Source of the DNA: Amblyornis subalaris
Taxonomy: Eukaryota > Chordata > Aves > Passeriformes > Ptilonorhynchidae
Assembly (NCBI GenBank): GCA_018881555.1
Contig: JACAXG010000205.1
Coordinates: forward strand, 62,001-126,000
DNA: 64,000 bases
Direction of reading: 5' to 3'
A program made the translations under genes and the position numbers. This document shows positions 27,180 to 38,300 of the stretch, one piece after another. The first letter of the stretch is position 1. Every line of letters begins with the position of its first letter. Under the pieces are notes generated by a model that worked only from the letters and a program-made list of their open reading frames with translations, searched no databases and was not told the origin of the DNA.

Positions 27180-27530
27180 GATAGGCAGCAAGCCCAGCTC
27201 CCCAAAGTCCTCGCTCATGCCGCAGTGGCAGCATGAGCAGCCCCTTTGTGCCCATCGTGCCCTGCTCAGACACAACAGTCCAGCTGCAGCACCGGTTATT
27301 AATGATTATGCATCTGGGGATATGGAAAGCCTCTCAAGGATTTACTGATTCCTGCCCAACCCCAGCGGGGTTTACTTATTAACAAATAAACAAACGGAGA
27401 ACTGGAATTACAGGACACATGGCACACACCGTCGCCTTGCTCCTGGTCATCCCGGCAGTCGCCGCTACTGCCTGCAAGCGGAGGGGTGGAAGGGCCAGAG
27501 GGGCCTTTGCTTAAGGCTCCGACTCCCTAG
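27180..27530. promoter_or_regulatory. Candidate upstream regulatory element (GC-richer island 4 kb before the promoter)
   Basis: A sharply bounded GC-richer block inside AT-rich DNA. It contains a homeodomain/POU-like cluster, TTATTAATGATTATGCAT (27,297-27,314), with overlapping TAAT and ATGCAT cores, and a CpG-containing end around 27,429-27,485. There is no open frame with recognisable content. It lies about 4.3 kb upstream of the CpG-island promoter. The enhancer call is inference from composition and motifs. Confidence 0.3.
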
Positions 27531-28226
27531 CGTAGGAAATACATTTTTCAATCTGTCAGCTCACCAGCTTGCATCTGTGACTCTTGTACAAACAACATAT
27601 CAGACGGTGCATTTTTCAAATAGCTTAACACTACTGGAAACCTGCTGTGTCTCCCAAGACATGCGTCTTTCACCTGGATGAAGGAAACTGCCATGAGGGT
27701 TCTATTTCACCTCACTTAAGGAAGTCGTTGTTGGTGTGAGTGCGTGGCTAAGGGCTAGGCTGCCTTCCTGCTTCTACTAATCTATATTCCCTGCTACACG
27801 ACTGTAACTGCACAAAGCAACCATTTTCTACCTTAAACAATAAGTGCATGTGTGTGCCTCTCACAAGGATCACATCATTGGGTTGTAATCTATCAAAGCC
27901 TCTTTCTTTAGATAATTGAAGTAATGGATGTATACCAGGACGATACAGTAAACACAATACAAAACAAGAGAAGCTGTATTTTTCCCATAGCAATTGTTCA
28001 ATAGAAGCCTGTGTTCATAACTTTTACAGCATTTTATAAGCATTTGCTGGTGAATGTGGCTCTTTCTTATTGCTGCAGAGGACTTTTTTAAAAAAGCAAA
28101 TGGCAAAACTTAACAGGAGGCCAAGAGGTGTACATTTTATGTTGCTTTGTTTGCATATCTGTAGAATAATTTTGTAGGTGGCAGCCAAAGACAATAGCCA
28201 TGATGCAGCAACAATGATAGGCTAAA

Positions 28227-28665
28227 ATCACAGAATGATTTGGCTTGGAAGGGACTTTTAAAGATCATCTAGTTCCAAACCACTGCCATGAGCAGGGACA
28301 CCTTCCAGTAGACCAGATTGCTCAGAGCCTCACCCAACCTGGTTTTGGACACTGCCAGGGATGGGGCATCCACAACTTCCCTGGGCAACCTGTGCCAGTG
28401 TCTCACCACTCTCACAGTAAAGAATTTTTTCCATGTATCTAATCTAAACCTACTCTTTTTCAGTCTGAAGTAATTTCCTGTTGTCCTGTCATTACATGCT
28501 CTTGTGCAAAGTCCATCTCCATCTTCCTTGCAGGTTCCTTTCTGGTACTGGAAGGCTGCAATTAGGTCACCCATAAGCCTTCTCTTTTGCAGGGTGAACA
28601 AACCCAATTCTTTCAGCCTTTCCTCACAGGAGAGGCACTCCATCCTTGTAGTTAGTTACTGCGCT
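28227..28665 (-). mobile_element. CR1 LINE, 3'-terminal fragment with an intact end of ORF2
   Basis: The plus strand opens with ATCACAGAATGATTTGGCTT, the reverse complement of a CR1 3' end. On the minus strand 28,643-28,269 is an uninterrupted frame of 124 codons. It shows the CR1 C-terminal order: ERLKELGLFTLQKRRLMGDL, then the QYQKGTCKEDGDGL block, then NDRTTGNYFRLKKSRFRLD, KKFFTVRVVRHWHRLPREVV and the SNLVYWKVSL ending. The frame starts inside the protein, so the copy is severely 5' truncated and cannot encode reverse transcriptase. The uninterrupted frame suggests a younger insertion than the copy at 11.6-12.5 kb. Confidence 0.93.
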
Positions 28666-31529
28666 GCCTGTGAATTTGCAAGGGTTGTTTCATGACAGCC
28701 CCCCTATGAACAAATAAAAGTGCCCCAAATACAGGCCTGACCCTGGAAATCTTTATTCAGACAAGTGACTGTGCTGACTTGGTATGTCCCCAAAGGANAG
28801 GGTCAATGGACGAGACATCAGGGCCCAAACAGATGTGGCACCTGATGCCTCGCACTACTGTTAGCATTTGTATTATTGCTGTGTTGGGTTTCTTGTGCTA
28901 GAGAACAAAGCAAAATGGCAGCATTTACAAAAACATCATCCCATGTAAAGGGCAACAGATGTCCAAGAGGCAACACNGTACAAGCACAAGAGACATCTCT
29001 GGTCAGCATGACAAGCAGGGGTCAAAGAGTGGTCAAGATGCTGGTAGTCATTATTACAAACCTGAGATTTAAGGATGGGTTTGAAAAAGGATGCTGTGCT
29101 TATTATTCACTGTTGAGCATCCTCAGCCTCCTGTCTTGCAAGAGAGAATATTTACAGGAGTGAGATTTTAGGACTTCACCCAGTTGGTGTAACAAATATG
29201 GTTGTTTCAGCAAGACATTGCTTGGTACACAGAGATCTGTTACACTTGCACAGCGGCTCCAAAGGACGCTGCCTTCTTCGGACTGACTGAGCAAGCATGA
29301 TTCAGTCTGCAGATGCACCACGTGCCCTACAAACCCAGGGGGTATTGGAGTTGCCATGCAGGAGCAAGTCAGCAGGCTACAAGTGCAGTAATTCCACCAT
29401 ATCCCATGCTGGAGCTAATGCTGTGTGCAAATTCATCTAGTGAGTCACNTCTGCTTGCATTAAAAGAAACACAAAAACAAAATAGTCTTCCTATGTCTCA
29501 CTGGCAAGAGAGACTGAAACTGGCTAGGCTGGTTGGGAACCAACCTGGAGGCAACCCTAGTTAGGAGATTTTCTAAATAAGGTGAGTGGGTTTTGTTTCT
29601 GTATCTGAAGACAAGAGGGACACAGATGGGGGTTCAGTTATGGCAGGTAGCATCCTACATTTAATTTTGCAAAGTTTTTTCTCAATTTCACAAAAAGCAG
29701 TCACAAAATTGTATCTTCCATCTTTAAATCAAATAAATGGAATCTACAGAATCCTGAAATTTACTTGTCGAGTTCAGTTTTTTAAAGTTCAATGACATAT
29801 TTAGTGAAGCCTTTGCTTTTGAAGGAAGAGCAGCAGATCACTACAGGAAGAGAAAAAGTTGGGATTTATTATATTATACACAGAACACAGTATTTTTCAA
29901 ACCTCAGGGACCCATTTGCATTTGTTTTATTTCTCAAAATGAATACCATTTTGCAGAATCTTCCAAAGCCTGTGAATTGCTGTATGAAACTCTATGAAAA
30001 GAGGCACCCCCCCACTGCTATTCACAACCCAAAAAAATGGGACATTAACCTCACATAAAACCCACTGGCTTGAATCTTGCTTCCTCATTAAGCCTGTGCC
30101 AGTTTTGCAGTCGATTTCAAAGGTGCAAGCTCACTTTTGTTTTTCCAACAATCAATCCACAAAGTAACATTGTGATTAAAACAGAATTCCTCAAAAAGCA
30201 TGATTCCCTGCTTGAAGATCCTCATCAGTTACATACTATTTTCTCAACATAACATATCTGAAAACCCAGATAAATGTTTTTAAGCAATTTGAAGCCCTTA
30301 CTACAAGAGAGAAAACAAGTATTATTCGTTTTGTTAGCTTTCCCACAATGTATTTTTATGGGAGAGCTGCGGGGACCATATTTTGTATTCAGTGAACAAC
30401 TTCTGTGGTGTAAAATGTCTCTTTTTGGTATTCAAAGAACCACGAAAGCAATGTAGCTATATCTCATTGCCATGGACATTACCACCTAAACCAACCAGAA
30501 TGCAAAAAATGTTTATTTCTTACCTCATCCATTGTGAAAGACATGGATTTACGAGATAACATTTGGCAGTCCTGTGACCAACGATAATAAAAATCTCTTT
30601 CCCTTGGGCACCCAAGAACCACAGTATATTGTAACACTTCCAGTTTTTAAACAGTGCTGAACCACATCGTGCAGGGCTGCATACCTTTCCAAAAAGATTA
30701 TGCATTTTCCTTGTTGTCATAAAAAGTATTTGTTTATCAAATGCAGGAAAAAAAAAAGTTGGACATTAGACAGGAAAAAATTGGATGAAACTCTGTGAGA
30801 AACAAAGGCAAACTTAGTGTCTTCATTGTTGCTCCTGTCTGCCTGGCTATGACTCTTCCTACAGAAATATTGGATTATTGAAAATTTTCCTTTCGCTGCT
30901 GAAATGAAAATTGCAATTTTCATCCTACTAGTACCAGGGCATGTCATTAAGATGTACTCTTATTAATGGTGGCAACAAATTACACAATAAACAATAAATT
31001 AACGTATTTCTACCTTTTGCCAAGTACCTTTCCCTATCAGAGAAGTGCACTCTGCCTCATTTGAAGGTAAAAGCAAAGAAAGGACCATACTCGAAAATCC
31101 CTAACACAAAAGAAAATATGTGAAGTTTCAAATCACACATCATAAATGCAGGTCTCCAGTATTTCATTTTGGGCATAAAATAGCCCAGAGTTTAAAAGGC
31201 TCTTGGAAATACAACACTGAGCACTGTATTGGAATTGGGAAGGCAAAAGGCATTTTTCTGCCTTTCTTGGAGTCCATGTTTTCCAGTGTCACTTCTTCCC
31301 TGCCATAGACGTTTATCCCGGCTGGAAGCAGCATCTCAGGAGCCAATTCAGGGTCTCCGGGACTTGCTAGACCGGCCCAGGCAGCAGGGCTTGGCAGCGG
31401 GATTCCCAGGGCGCGCATCCCTTCAGCCTCCTAGAAGGATTTCACCTACTGCCTGCCAACAAATGGGATTTTATTTCTTTCTTGTTTTATGAGTCCTCAT
31501 TCATTACGAGGGGCTTGCGCACCCAATCA
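28666..31529. other. Intergenic DNA upstream of the CpG island
   Basis: No exon was supported. Single N bases occur at 28,798, 28,978 and 29,449. Open frames (for example 29,792-30,058 plus strand, 88 codons) are short and unrecognised. The last few hundred bases (from about 31,300) become gradually GC-richer toward the island. A divergent non-coding transcript from this promoter is possible but not shown by the sequence. Confidence 0.5.
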
Positions 31530-31873
31530 CGGCTGCATAGGGGAGAGCAGTGCCGCAGTGCCGCAGCCCGAGGGCTCCCCGGGCGTGAGGACAGCTTGGG
31601 GGGCCCCGCTCCCCGTGCCCATCCGCGGTGCCCCTCTCCCTGCGCGNCCCCCGTGGGCGGGCGGCCGCAGGCAGCGCGAGGCGCGGCGCTGCGTGGGCCC
31701 CGCCGGGCACGCAGGGAGCAGCCCCTCCGAGAACGGCCCCGGCGCCAGGCGGGGGCGGCGCGACCGCCTTGCCCCGCGCGTCAGGCCCGGCGGACATCTT
31801 TGTTCCGGGCAGAGCCTGCCCGCCCGCCTGCCTGCCGAGCGGCGTTCGCGCTCCCGCGGCGTGCGCCCGGTTT

Positions 31874-31883
31874 CAAAATGGCC
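31874..31883 (+). promoter_or_regulatory. YY1-like site
   Basis: CAAAATGGCC matches the core of the YY1 consensus (AANATGGC). In TATA-less promoters this site often sits just downstream of the transcription start. From here to the proposed start codon at 32,359 there is no other ATG on the plus strand, which fits a leader beginning near or after this point. Confidence 0.45.
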
Positions 31884-31944
31884 TCCGAGCGGTCCTTCTG
31901 TTCTCCGGCGCGGAGCGGGAGGAAATAACAGCGAGAGCGACCTC

Positions 31945-31962
31945 GGGCTGGGAGGGGCGGGG
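31945..31962 (+). promoter_or_regulatory. GC box overlapping a G-quadruplex-capable run
   Basis: GGGCTGGGAGGGGCGGGG has four runs of at least three G separated by loops of 2, 1 and 1 bases, the ideal short-loop G-quadruplex pattern. The last ten bases form an Sp1-type GC box. Such overlap is common in CpG-island promoters. Confidence 0.6.
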
Positions 31963-32159
31963 AAGAGACGTGGGGACCGCGCTGGGCGGAGGGGCCGAGC
32001 CGGAAGCCGCTGCGTTCTCGGAGAGGCGGGCGGGGAGCGTGTGAGGAGCTGGGCGGAGGCGGCGAGGGAGAAGGAGGAGGAGCAGGCGGAGGCGGCGGCG
32101 GGAGCGGAGCCGCTAAGTCCGTCCGGCCACCGGAGCGGGCGCGCGTAGGCGCCGTGTGC

Positions 32160-32362
32160 GGAAGGGCCGCGGCCCCTCGACGGAATCGGCGTAGGGGGCG
32201 TTGGAGAATCGCCGCCGGGTTGGCTGGCGGGAGGCGCTCGGGGAGGAGGGGGCGGCCCGCTCGGTGCCGCCGCGGCTGAGGGAGGCAGGGCGGGAGGACG
32301 AGCAGCCAGCCGGAGCCCAGCGTCAGCAGCGGCAGCCGCACCGCCGCCGGCCAGCGCCATGG
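32160..32362 (+). other. SEPTIN7: Probable first exon (5' leader, approximate start) of SEPTIN7
   Basis: The 3' end is well defined: AGCGCCATGG is followed directly by GTGAGT, a near-consensus splice donor at 32,363. The 5' end is a guess; transcription could start anywhere from about 31,870. No ATG lies between 31,881 and 32,358, so ATG 32,359-32,361 is the first one, in a strong context (GCCATGG). From memory of the gene structure, mammalian septin 7 also has an exon boundary shortly after an ATGG in its N-terminal region. That supports this as the orthologous first exon. The leader is GC-rich and would be strongly structured. Joining it straight to the exon at 50,181 does not keep the septin frame; see the findings. 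Confidence 0.6.
32359..32362 (+). CDS. SEPTIN7: Proposed SEPTIN7 start codon at the exon 1 / intron 1 boundary
   Basis: ATG plus one G form the last four bases of exon 1, leaving a phase-1 junction. Reading without splicing stops after 15 codons (TGA at 32,404), so the ATG makes sense only if the donor at 32,363 is used. The difficulty is that exon 2 opens in phase 0 with CAA. Direct joining gives Met-Ala-Thr-Glu-Glu-Pro and then a stop. The septin frame traced back through exon 1 is open from 32,195 but has no ATG. The true initiator may therefore be elsewhere, or the assembly may carry a 2-base error. Confidence 0.4.
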
Positions 32363-35300
32363 GTGAGTCTCCAGCCCGGGGCCGAGGCGCGGCGGGGTGG
32401 CCGTGACAGTCCGAGCCTGCGGCCGAGGGGTCTCCGCGATGGGTGGGCTGAGGGGCGGCGCGGGGGGGATCCTGCGGGCACCGCCGAGGCTCCCATCCCG
32501 GCGGCCCCGCCGCGGGGCCCCCCGTCCCTCTGGCCGCCCCCCGCCTTCCTCCTCCTCCTCAGATGCGGCTCCAGCCCCCCTCACCGCCGCCTCTCTCCCC
32601 CCACCCCCCCGCAGTCACTTCCTGCCTCGCCGAAATTGTATAATGCCTGCGCGGGGCTTGGGGAGCCGGGCGACGAGAATGCCGGAGATATTTCTTCTCC
32701 CTCGCTTTTCTCCCCTTCCCCCTCCATCCCGCTCCCTCCTCCNCTTTTTCTCCTTTTGCGCCCAAATTTGGGAGGGAGGAATTCGCTGCTGCAGGAATTA
32801 AAGCAGCCTTTCAAATATGCGGGAGAGAAGCGGGTGGGACTGGAATCGCGGGAGGAGGGGGAAGGAAGGAAGGGGGCGCCCGTGCGCGGGTGGGAACGTG
32901 TGTGGCAGCGGGAGCCCGCCAGCCGCCTGCCCGCCTCGCTTGCTGGCTTCTACTCCCTTTTTTTTTTTTTTTCCCTTTTTTTTTTGCCTCCCCCCCCTCC
33001 GCCCCCAGGGCACTTTTGGAGGGCTTTATGCTGCTCGGATCTGGCTCTTATTGGCCCCTGCGTGTGGCGCCCGTCGGCCCAGCCCCTGCCCTTGCAGCCC
33101 GACGGGGCCTCGGCCGATCGTTTCTTAAAAAAAAAGAGAAAGTAGAAATTACAATTTACGAACAGCCCTGGGAGTCTGTATGAAACGCCTTTTTGAACAG
33201 TTTCTGTTTGATCCGCTCGCTTAGCGAACCAGTCTTGCAGAATAAATTGGAGGGGTGCTCAGTGTTTCAGGAGGGTAACTGGGAAAAGGAGCGATTATGC
33301 ATGAAGATTTTTTTTAATGGGCGACTTAAGGAAAAGCAGCTAAACTTATTTTAGCGTGAAGTTGTTGGCTTCACGCTGAACCAGTTATGTGCAAATGTAA
33401 TTCCGAGAAAGACAGTGTTCAGGAATCTTCTGCGTGCAGTTTGTGTGCCGCCTCCTGCAGATGAAATATCGCTGAACAGATGACTGTCAGAACTACTCAT
33501 TCACTTAATTTTTTTTTCCTGGCCATTGGAATCTCACTCTGACTGACAATGGCTTTGGGTTATGTTCACTGAAAGAAATACTTCCATATGCAGAAATACC
33601 TATGGTCGGTCCGTATTAATATTGGGACCCAAAAATGTCAGTTTATGTGAAATACGCAGGCTTAGCTCCCCTTAAAGTTAGATGGGCCACTGCTGTATAT
33701 CTTGGCTTAAAAGGTAGACCATAGCTTCTTATGCAAGTGGGGTTTTTCATAGTAGTAGGTTTTCAGTGTTAAATGGTAACTTAATTTCTGACTAGAACTT
33801 TCACTGGGGTATCAAACCAATATTGTTGTGGAATATTTCTCCTTTACAATTCTATCTCCATATATTTTAAAATTTTTGCCTGCTGAAATGTTAGGAAATC
33901 AGGGAAGTTGTATTTTTGTGTAGTGTTTAACATCTTTCACTTGATACCTGCTTCGTTTGTGGGATTACTAGCGTCTTTGGCTGTTGACTTGTGAACATAA
34001 GAGCAGTAATTCATCCTGACTTTGGATGACTGCATTTTTTTTTTTAAGCTGACTTGTGAATAAGAAAAACCAATACATAGAAATTTTTTACCTCAGGAGA
34101 GCAGGTTTCAAGAAGCCATTGTTTTAAAGGTCAGTTACTACCTTGTCTGTGTTGAAACCTGAATTGGAATGCAAGAGCATCACCTATTCTGTGCTTGCTA
34201 CTATGGAAGAAAGGGTTGTTACTTAAGTAATTTTGAAATTGAAGCTGATGTATCAAGAGCTGTACATATGAGTCTCTTCACTGATAAGAACTCACAACAT
34301 TTCCTTCTGTTTACCCATAAGGACAAGTAACTAGTCTCAGTTAAAACAGTGCTTCAGATGTATACTCAGTGCATGTGTGTTTCTGTGTATATGGATAAAA
34401 GCTTGATTGTTTATCTTAGGCAGAAATAGAGGATCGGATTTGTCTGCTTTATAAGCTAAAATTCAATAGATTTTGTTTTCTTTTTCTTGCATGGAAATGT
34501 CTAAACGTGCAGAACAGAATTATTTTTTTTCTTTAGCTGGCTGTCAACTTAGTGGTTCTTAGTCGCTTCCATGGGGCAGGCTCATACTTTCTGTNCTTTC
34601 TTTTCTTCAGTTCTACTGGCTCAATGCTGCTGCAGTAGTGTTTTTAATTTTACCTTAAAATACCCATTAAGACAACAAATAGTTGTAAAATACAATGGCT
34701 TCAGATTCAAAACGTCATTTTAAACACAAAGTCAGTGAAGGAAAATTTGCCTCAGAGAAAGTNTAGGAGAGAGGTTTCTCTGCAGAACTGTAGTGTGACA
34801 CATGTTTAGCTTCAATTTATTGCCAGACTCTTCACTTAACCTGTCTAGACCAGAGATGTGTATGTATGAGCGACGTTCTGTTTTCTGTAAATTGGTACTC
34901 CAGCTCCTGAACTGTGCTAGTTAATTGCAAATGTGTTCTCTGTAATTAGAATAGCATTTAGTCACCATTTAAGTAGTTTAGTTAAGCCTCGTTTAAATTA
35001 GTAATTCAAATTTGGGGTAGTGTTAAACTGTAGGCAGTCACAAACTATTCCCTAGGAGGGTTTGAACGTCTTGAAGTGATGTTTGGGGAGTAGATGTCTT
35101 GCAGAGGTGGGGATGGTGGCATAAGTGAGGTGAAGGCATTTCTCAACTGCAAGGGCCAGGAACTCAGTTCACAGAAACCAGTGGCTTCCTGTTCACCTTG
35201 CCAAAGTGAGTTTCATGCGTGTCAGGGATGAGTCAAATTTTTTTCCACTCCTGGTTTAATGGTTGCATACTGACAATGTCATCAGGTAGCTCTTTTCTAT

Positions 35301-38300
35301 TTTGTGGGGTTTTTAATAGGAAAGAATCAAGTCAGTATTTACTTACATAAATTCAGTTTAATGCAGCAGCCCTGTAAACCGGAGTATTGGCTGCATTGCA
35401 TGAACGTGGCTGTGAAACTCCAGTAAGCTGCGACATCCTTACTTTACATTAAAAATCGAAAAGTAGCCAGTAGGCTCATAAGCGCTTAAGAAGACAGTAT
35501 GTATCCGCTTTCCTTTTGACAGGGTTTGAGTTAGAGCAGTGTAAAACACATGCCTGACTAAACCTTGTTCTGATGTACATCTTGGACTTCCTTTCCCCAA
35601 AAGCCACTTAATCTTCTGCTTTTTGTGCATTGGTGCTGTTCCATACTTCCAGTGCGCCTTACAGGAACCTGCTGGTCACACGGGCTGCCAGGGCTGCTGC
35701 TCAGAGTCACTGCCCAGCAGCCCTTCTTAGAGCCACTCAAGGGGAGCAGAATAGTTCTGTATCTTATTTTCAAATGGCTCTTCGTGGCTCTGGCTGTTTT
35801 CACGCCAGATTTCTGTCATTTAACACAGTGATAGTTCAGTATGCATTTGCAAATAATTTTGGTAGTGGTACTGCAGAACAATATCACTATGGGTGTTACA
35901 TTCAGAAGCGCTTAAGCAACTAAAATATAAATGAATTATTTCTTAGTAGCACAGAAGATTCAGAAATTTTTTTTGGTCAACATTGAAAATAACACTTCCA
36001 GATACAGCTTTTCTTAATTGCCTTTTTTTTCACTTATTACTGTTATTACTCTTATGACTTACTGCTGTTAATAGTTGCGTGCTTTTTATTTTTTAATCTG
36101 AATAGTAAAGGTGTTGATTTACAACCAGGGGAAGGATTGATTAAAACATTAGGGAGATGTCTTCCTCCTGTGACCCACTGTAGCTTTAGGGCGATTAATA
36201 TTAAGATATAGCACATAGTTTTGGTCTGACATTTTTAAAATGGAGCTTTTTTAATTGGAAAGATTGCATCATACTCACAAAATATGTGAGACCTGAAGAA
36301 AAAAATATTTCTTTAGACTGCTCTTCTGTTTGACCACAAAAAAGATCAAAGGATGACAGTAGTCTTAGAAGTGTGCTCTTGAAGCAGAGAATAGCCCATA
36401 AGAGGCTTTTTTTCAGTGCTGTGGAGTAAAGCATGACAGGAGAATGACCAGAAAAACAGAAATACAAACCAGGTATATGAGTTGTGCTCTTTAATGTTGT
36501 TGGTGAGTGTTGAACTATGTTTATAAAATTCCAATCAAAACAGTCTTATTATATGTAGAAATCAGTCTATCACACAGTGGTGTTATTACAAAGAGACCTT
36601 TCAGAAAGGCAGCTGAAATCCTTGGTGGCAGAATTTCTGGAGTGACATTTGTCTGAGAAAGCATTGTAGGTCATTGCAGTTGATGCTGAGAAAAATGTAA
36701 GATGGCATGAAGGTTGGTACTGCTGCCAGTGGTTGTCACTATATTATGGGGAGATACTTAAAAGAACAATGCATTAAATATTACCCGGTTTTGTATCTTG
36801 TAGATTTAAAAGACCATTCATGTAATGGTTCATATTGAACTTTAAATAAAGTCAAACTTGACCTAGTGAGGTGGTCAAAATTGCCAAGAATGCTTAAGTT
36901 AACATTAACATAAAGCTTAAATCAAACCTTTTCCAGTGTTGGCCAGTTGCAGTGTTTTAATTTCATTTATGTGTAATTCTTTCACAGTGTGCAGGAAATT
37001 CTAGTGTGCCCAGCAGTGTCCTCTGCTTTCCTCTTTGTTCTTTCTTAAGAACTTTATGATGTGATTCTATAGCTTACACTGATAGAACTGGACTGCAGTT
37101 GAAAAATCCTGTCTTGATTGTATGTCTTTTTCTACACACAATATAAAGAAACTTCCAGTGTTCATATAGTGGTGTGATCAGATGAGCTTGCTGATGTGAT
37201 AGAAAGTTAACCTTATGGTAGAGTAGTTTTGAGCTGGGTGTGTGAGCTTATCTCACTTGTTTGATGTGTAGCTACCAGAACTGATACGAGGGCAGCCTGA
37301 GCTCGCCCTGGTGGTGCAGCTGCTGAGTGAGTCTGTTGGCCAGCTGCTTGAAAGGAGGCACTCCTGCTGCTCTTCCCACCCTTGTGCCTCTTCAACCCAA
37401 TAGTGAGTCAGTTCATGGAGCTCAGCTCACAGGGTTTGCCTGTTTTTTTACTTCCTCAAGATTATTTTTCTTTCTATTAGTTGACCTCCCTCCTTTCATA
37501 CCATGTGATCATGGCAGTGTTGGTGTGGAAAAAGAAATGCAGGTGGGCTCTGGGCAAGAGATGGAACTTCAGCCACCATTTGGGCAGTAGACAGATACAG
37601 ACAGCCTTGGTTTAGTGTTTGCTCAGACTGGTGTAACATGGCACTGCTGCAAAGAGAAGAGCGCTTGATTTTCTGCTCCCACCCAAACACTGAATCTTAA
37701 CGTAGGCTGGCAGTTGCTGCGTTAATGTGCCCAAGGCAGTAGAGATATGTGGTAGCTGATCTAGTTGTACAACTTATTTGCACTCTACCAGTAGTTAAGA
37801 TAGGGAAGGCGAAAGCTGTATCCTGTTGGAGGAATTAGTGTTGGTGGTTGAGAGCGTGGTACTCTCCCCTTGGAGAGAGCTGGTGATTTATCTGAGGATA
37901 AATACAAATGGGCAAAGTTTAATGGCTCTTGTTTCAGCTCCTGTCGCTTACTCCTTGAACACTGAATGGGTGAGGTGACTTGTTTTTTATTACCTGCAGT
38001 TGAATCATTGCCTGTGACATTTATGGTAATATTATATCAGCATTAGGACTTTCTAGACTGATTTGCAAAACTAAAGCCCCGATTAATAATGGCTGCAGAA
38101 ATCTCACAGTGCAGAGGGTCTTGTAGTCGTGACCAGTTCCTGACTGCGATATCTTGAGATACCAGTTTTAGATGACTTCCTGTCATAGAAGAAAAAAAAT
38201 AAGGCCGTTGTGAGACATTAAAAGCTGTTGCTGGAGAACTGTAGGTCTCTGGAAGCTTTCTGACAGCAGAGACTTTTCTGAATGTGTGATCTTAAAAATA

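Larger units (their letters stand above)
31530..33110 (+). promoter_or_regulatory. SEPTIN7: CpG-island promoter, likely of SEPTIN7
   Basis: About 1.6 kb of very GC-rich, CpG-dense sequence between AT-rich flanks, with no TATA box evident. It holds a GC box (GGGGCGGGG, 31,954-31,962), an ETS-like site (GCCGGAAGC, about 31,999-32,007) and a YY1-like site (CAAAATGGCC, 31,874-31,883). YY1 and ETS sites of this kind are known near start sites of housekeeping genes. The island ends in the first few hundred bases of a plus-strand intron. The next plus-strand coding exon recognised is septin 7, a broadly expressed cytoskeletal gene, which fits a CpG-island promoter. Two N bases (31,647 and 32,743) interrupt the island. 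The exact transcription start is not visible. Confidence 0.85.

Noticed and set aside
1..31529. Exons of the gene neighbouring septin 7 in mammals (HERPUD2, which I recall lying upstream on the opposite strand)
   Set aside because: No peptide resembling its ubiquitin-like or transmembrane regions was seen in minus-strand frames, so the neighbour is probably outside this window.
31879..31929. ATG at the YY1-like site opening a 16-codon frame ending in TAA
   Set aside because: The ATG is part of the YY1 motif, the frame is very short and it has no donor in a useful phase. At most it would be an upstream ORF if transcription starts earlier.
31489..33145. Long frames on both strands across the CpG island (up to 314 codons)
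   Set aside because: High GC removes stop codons in all frames. The peptides are Pro/Arg/Ala/Gly-rich without domains, several begin at non-ATG codons, and they run through the exon 1 donor and the intronic pyrimidine tract.
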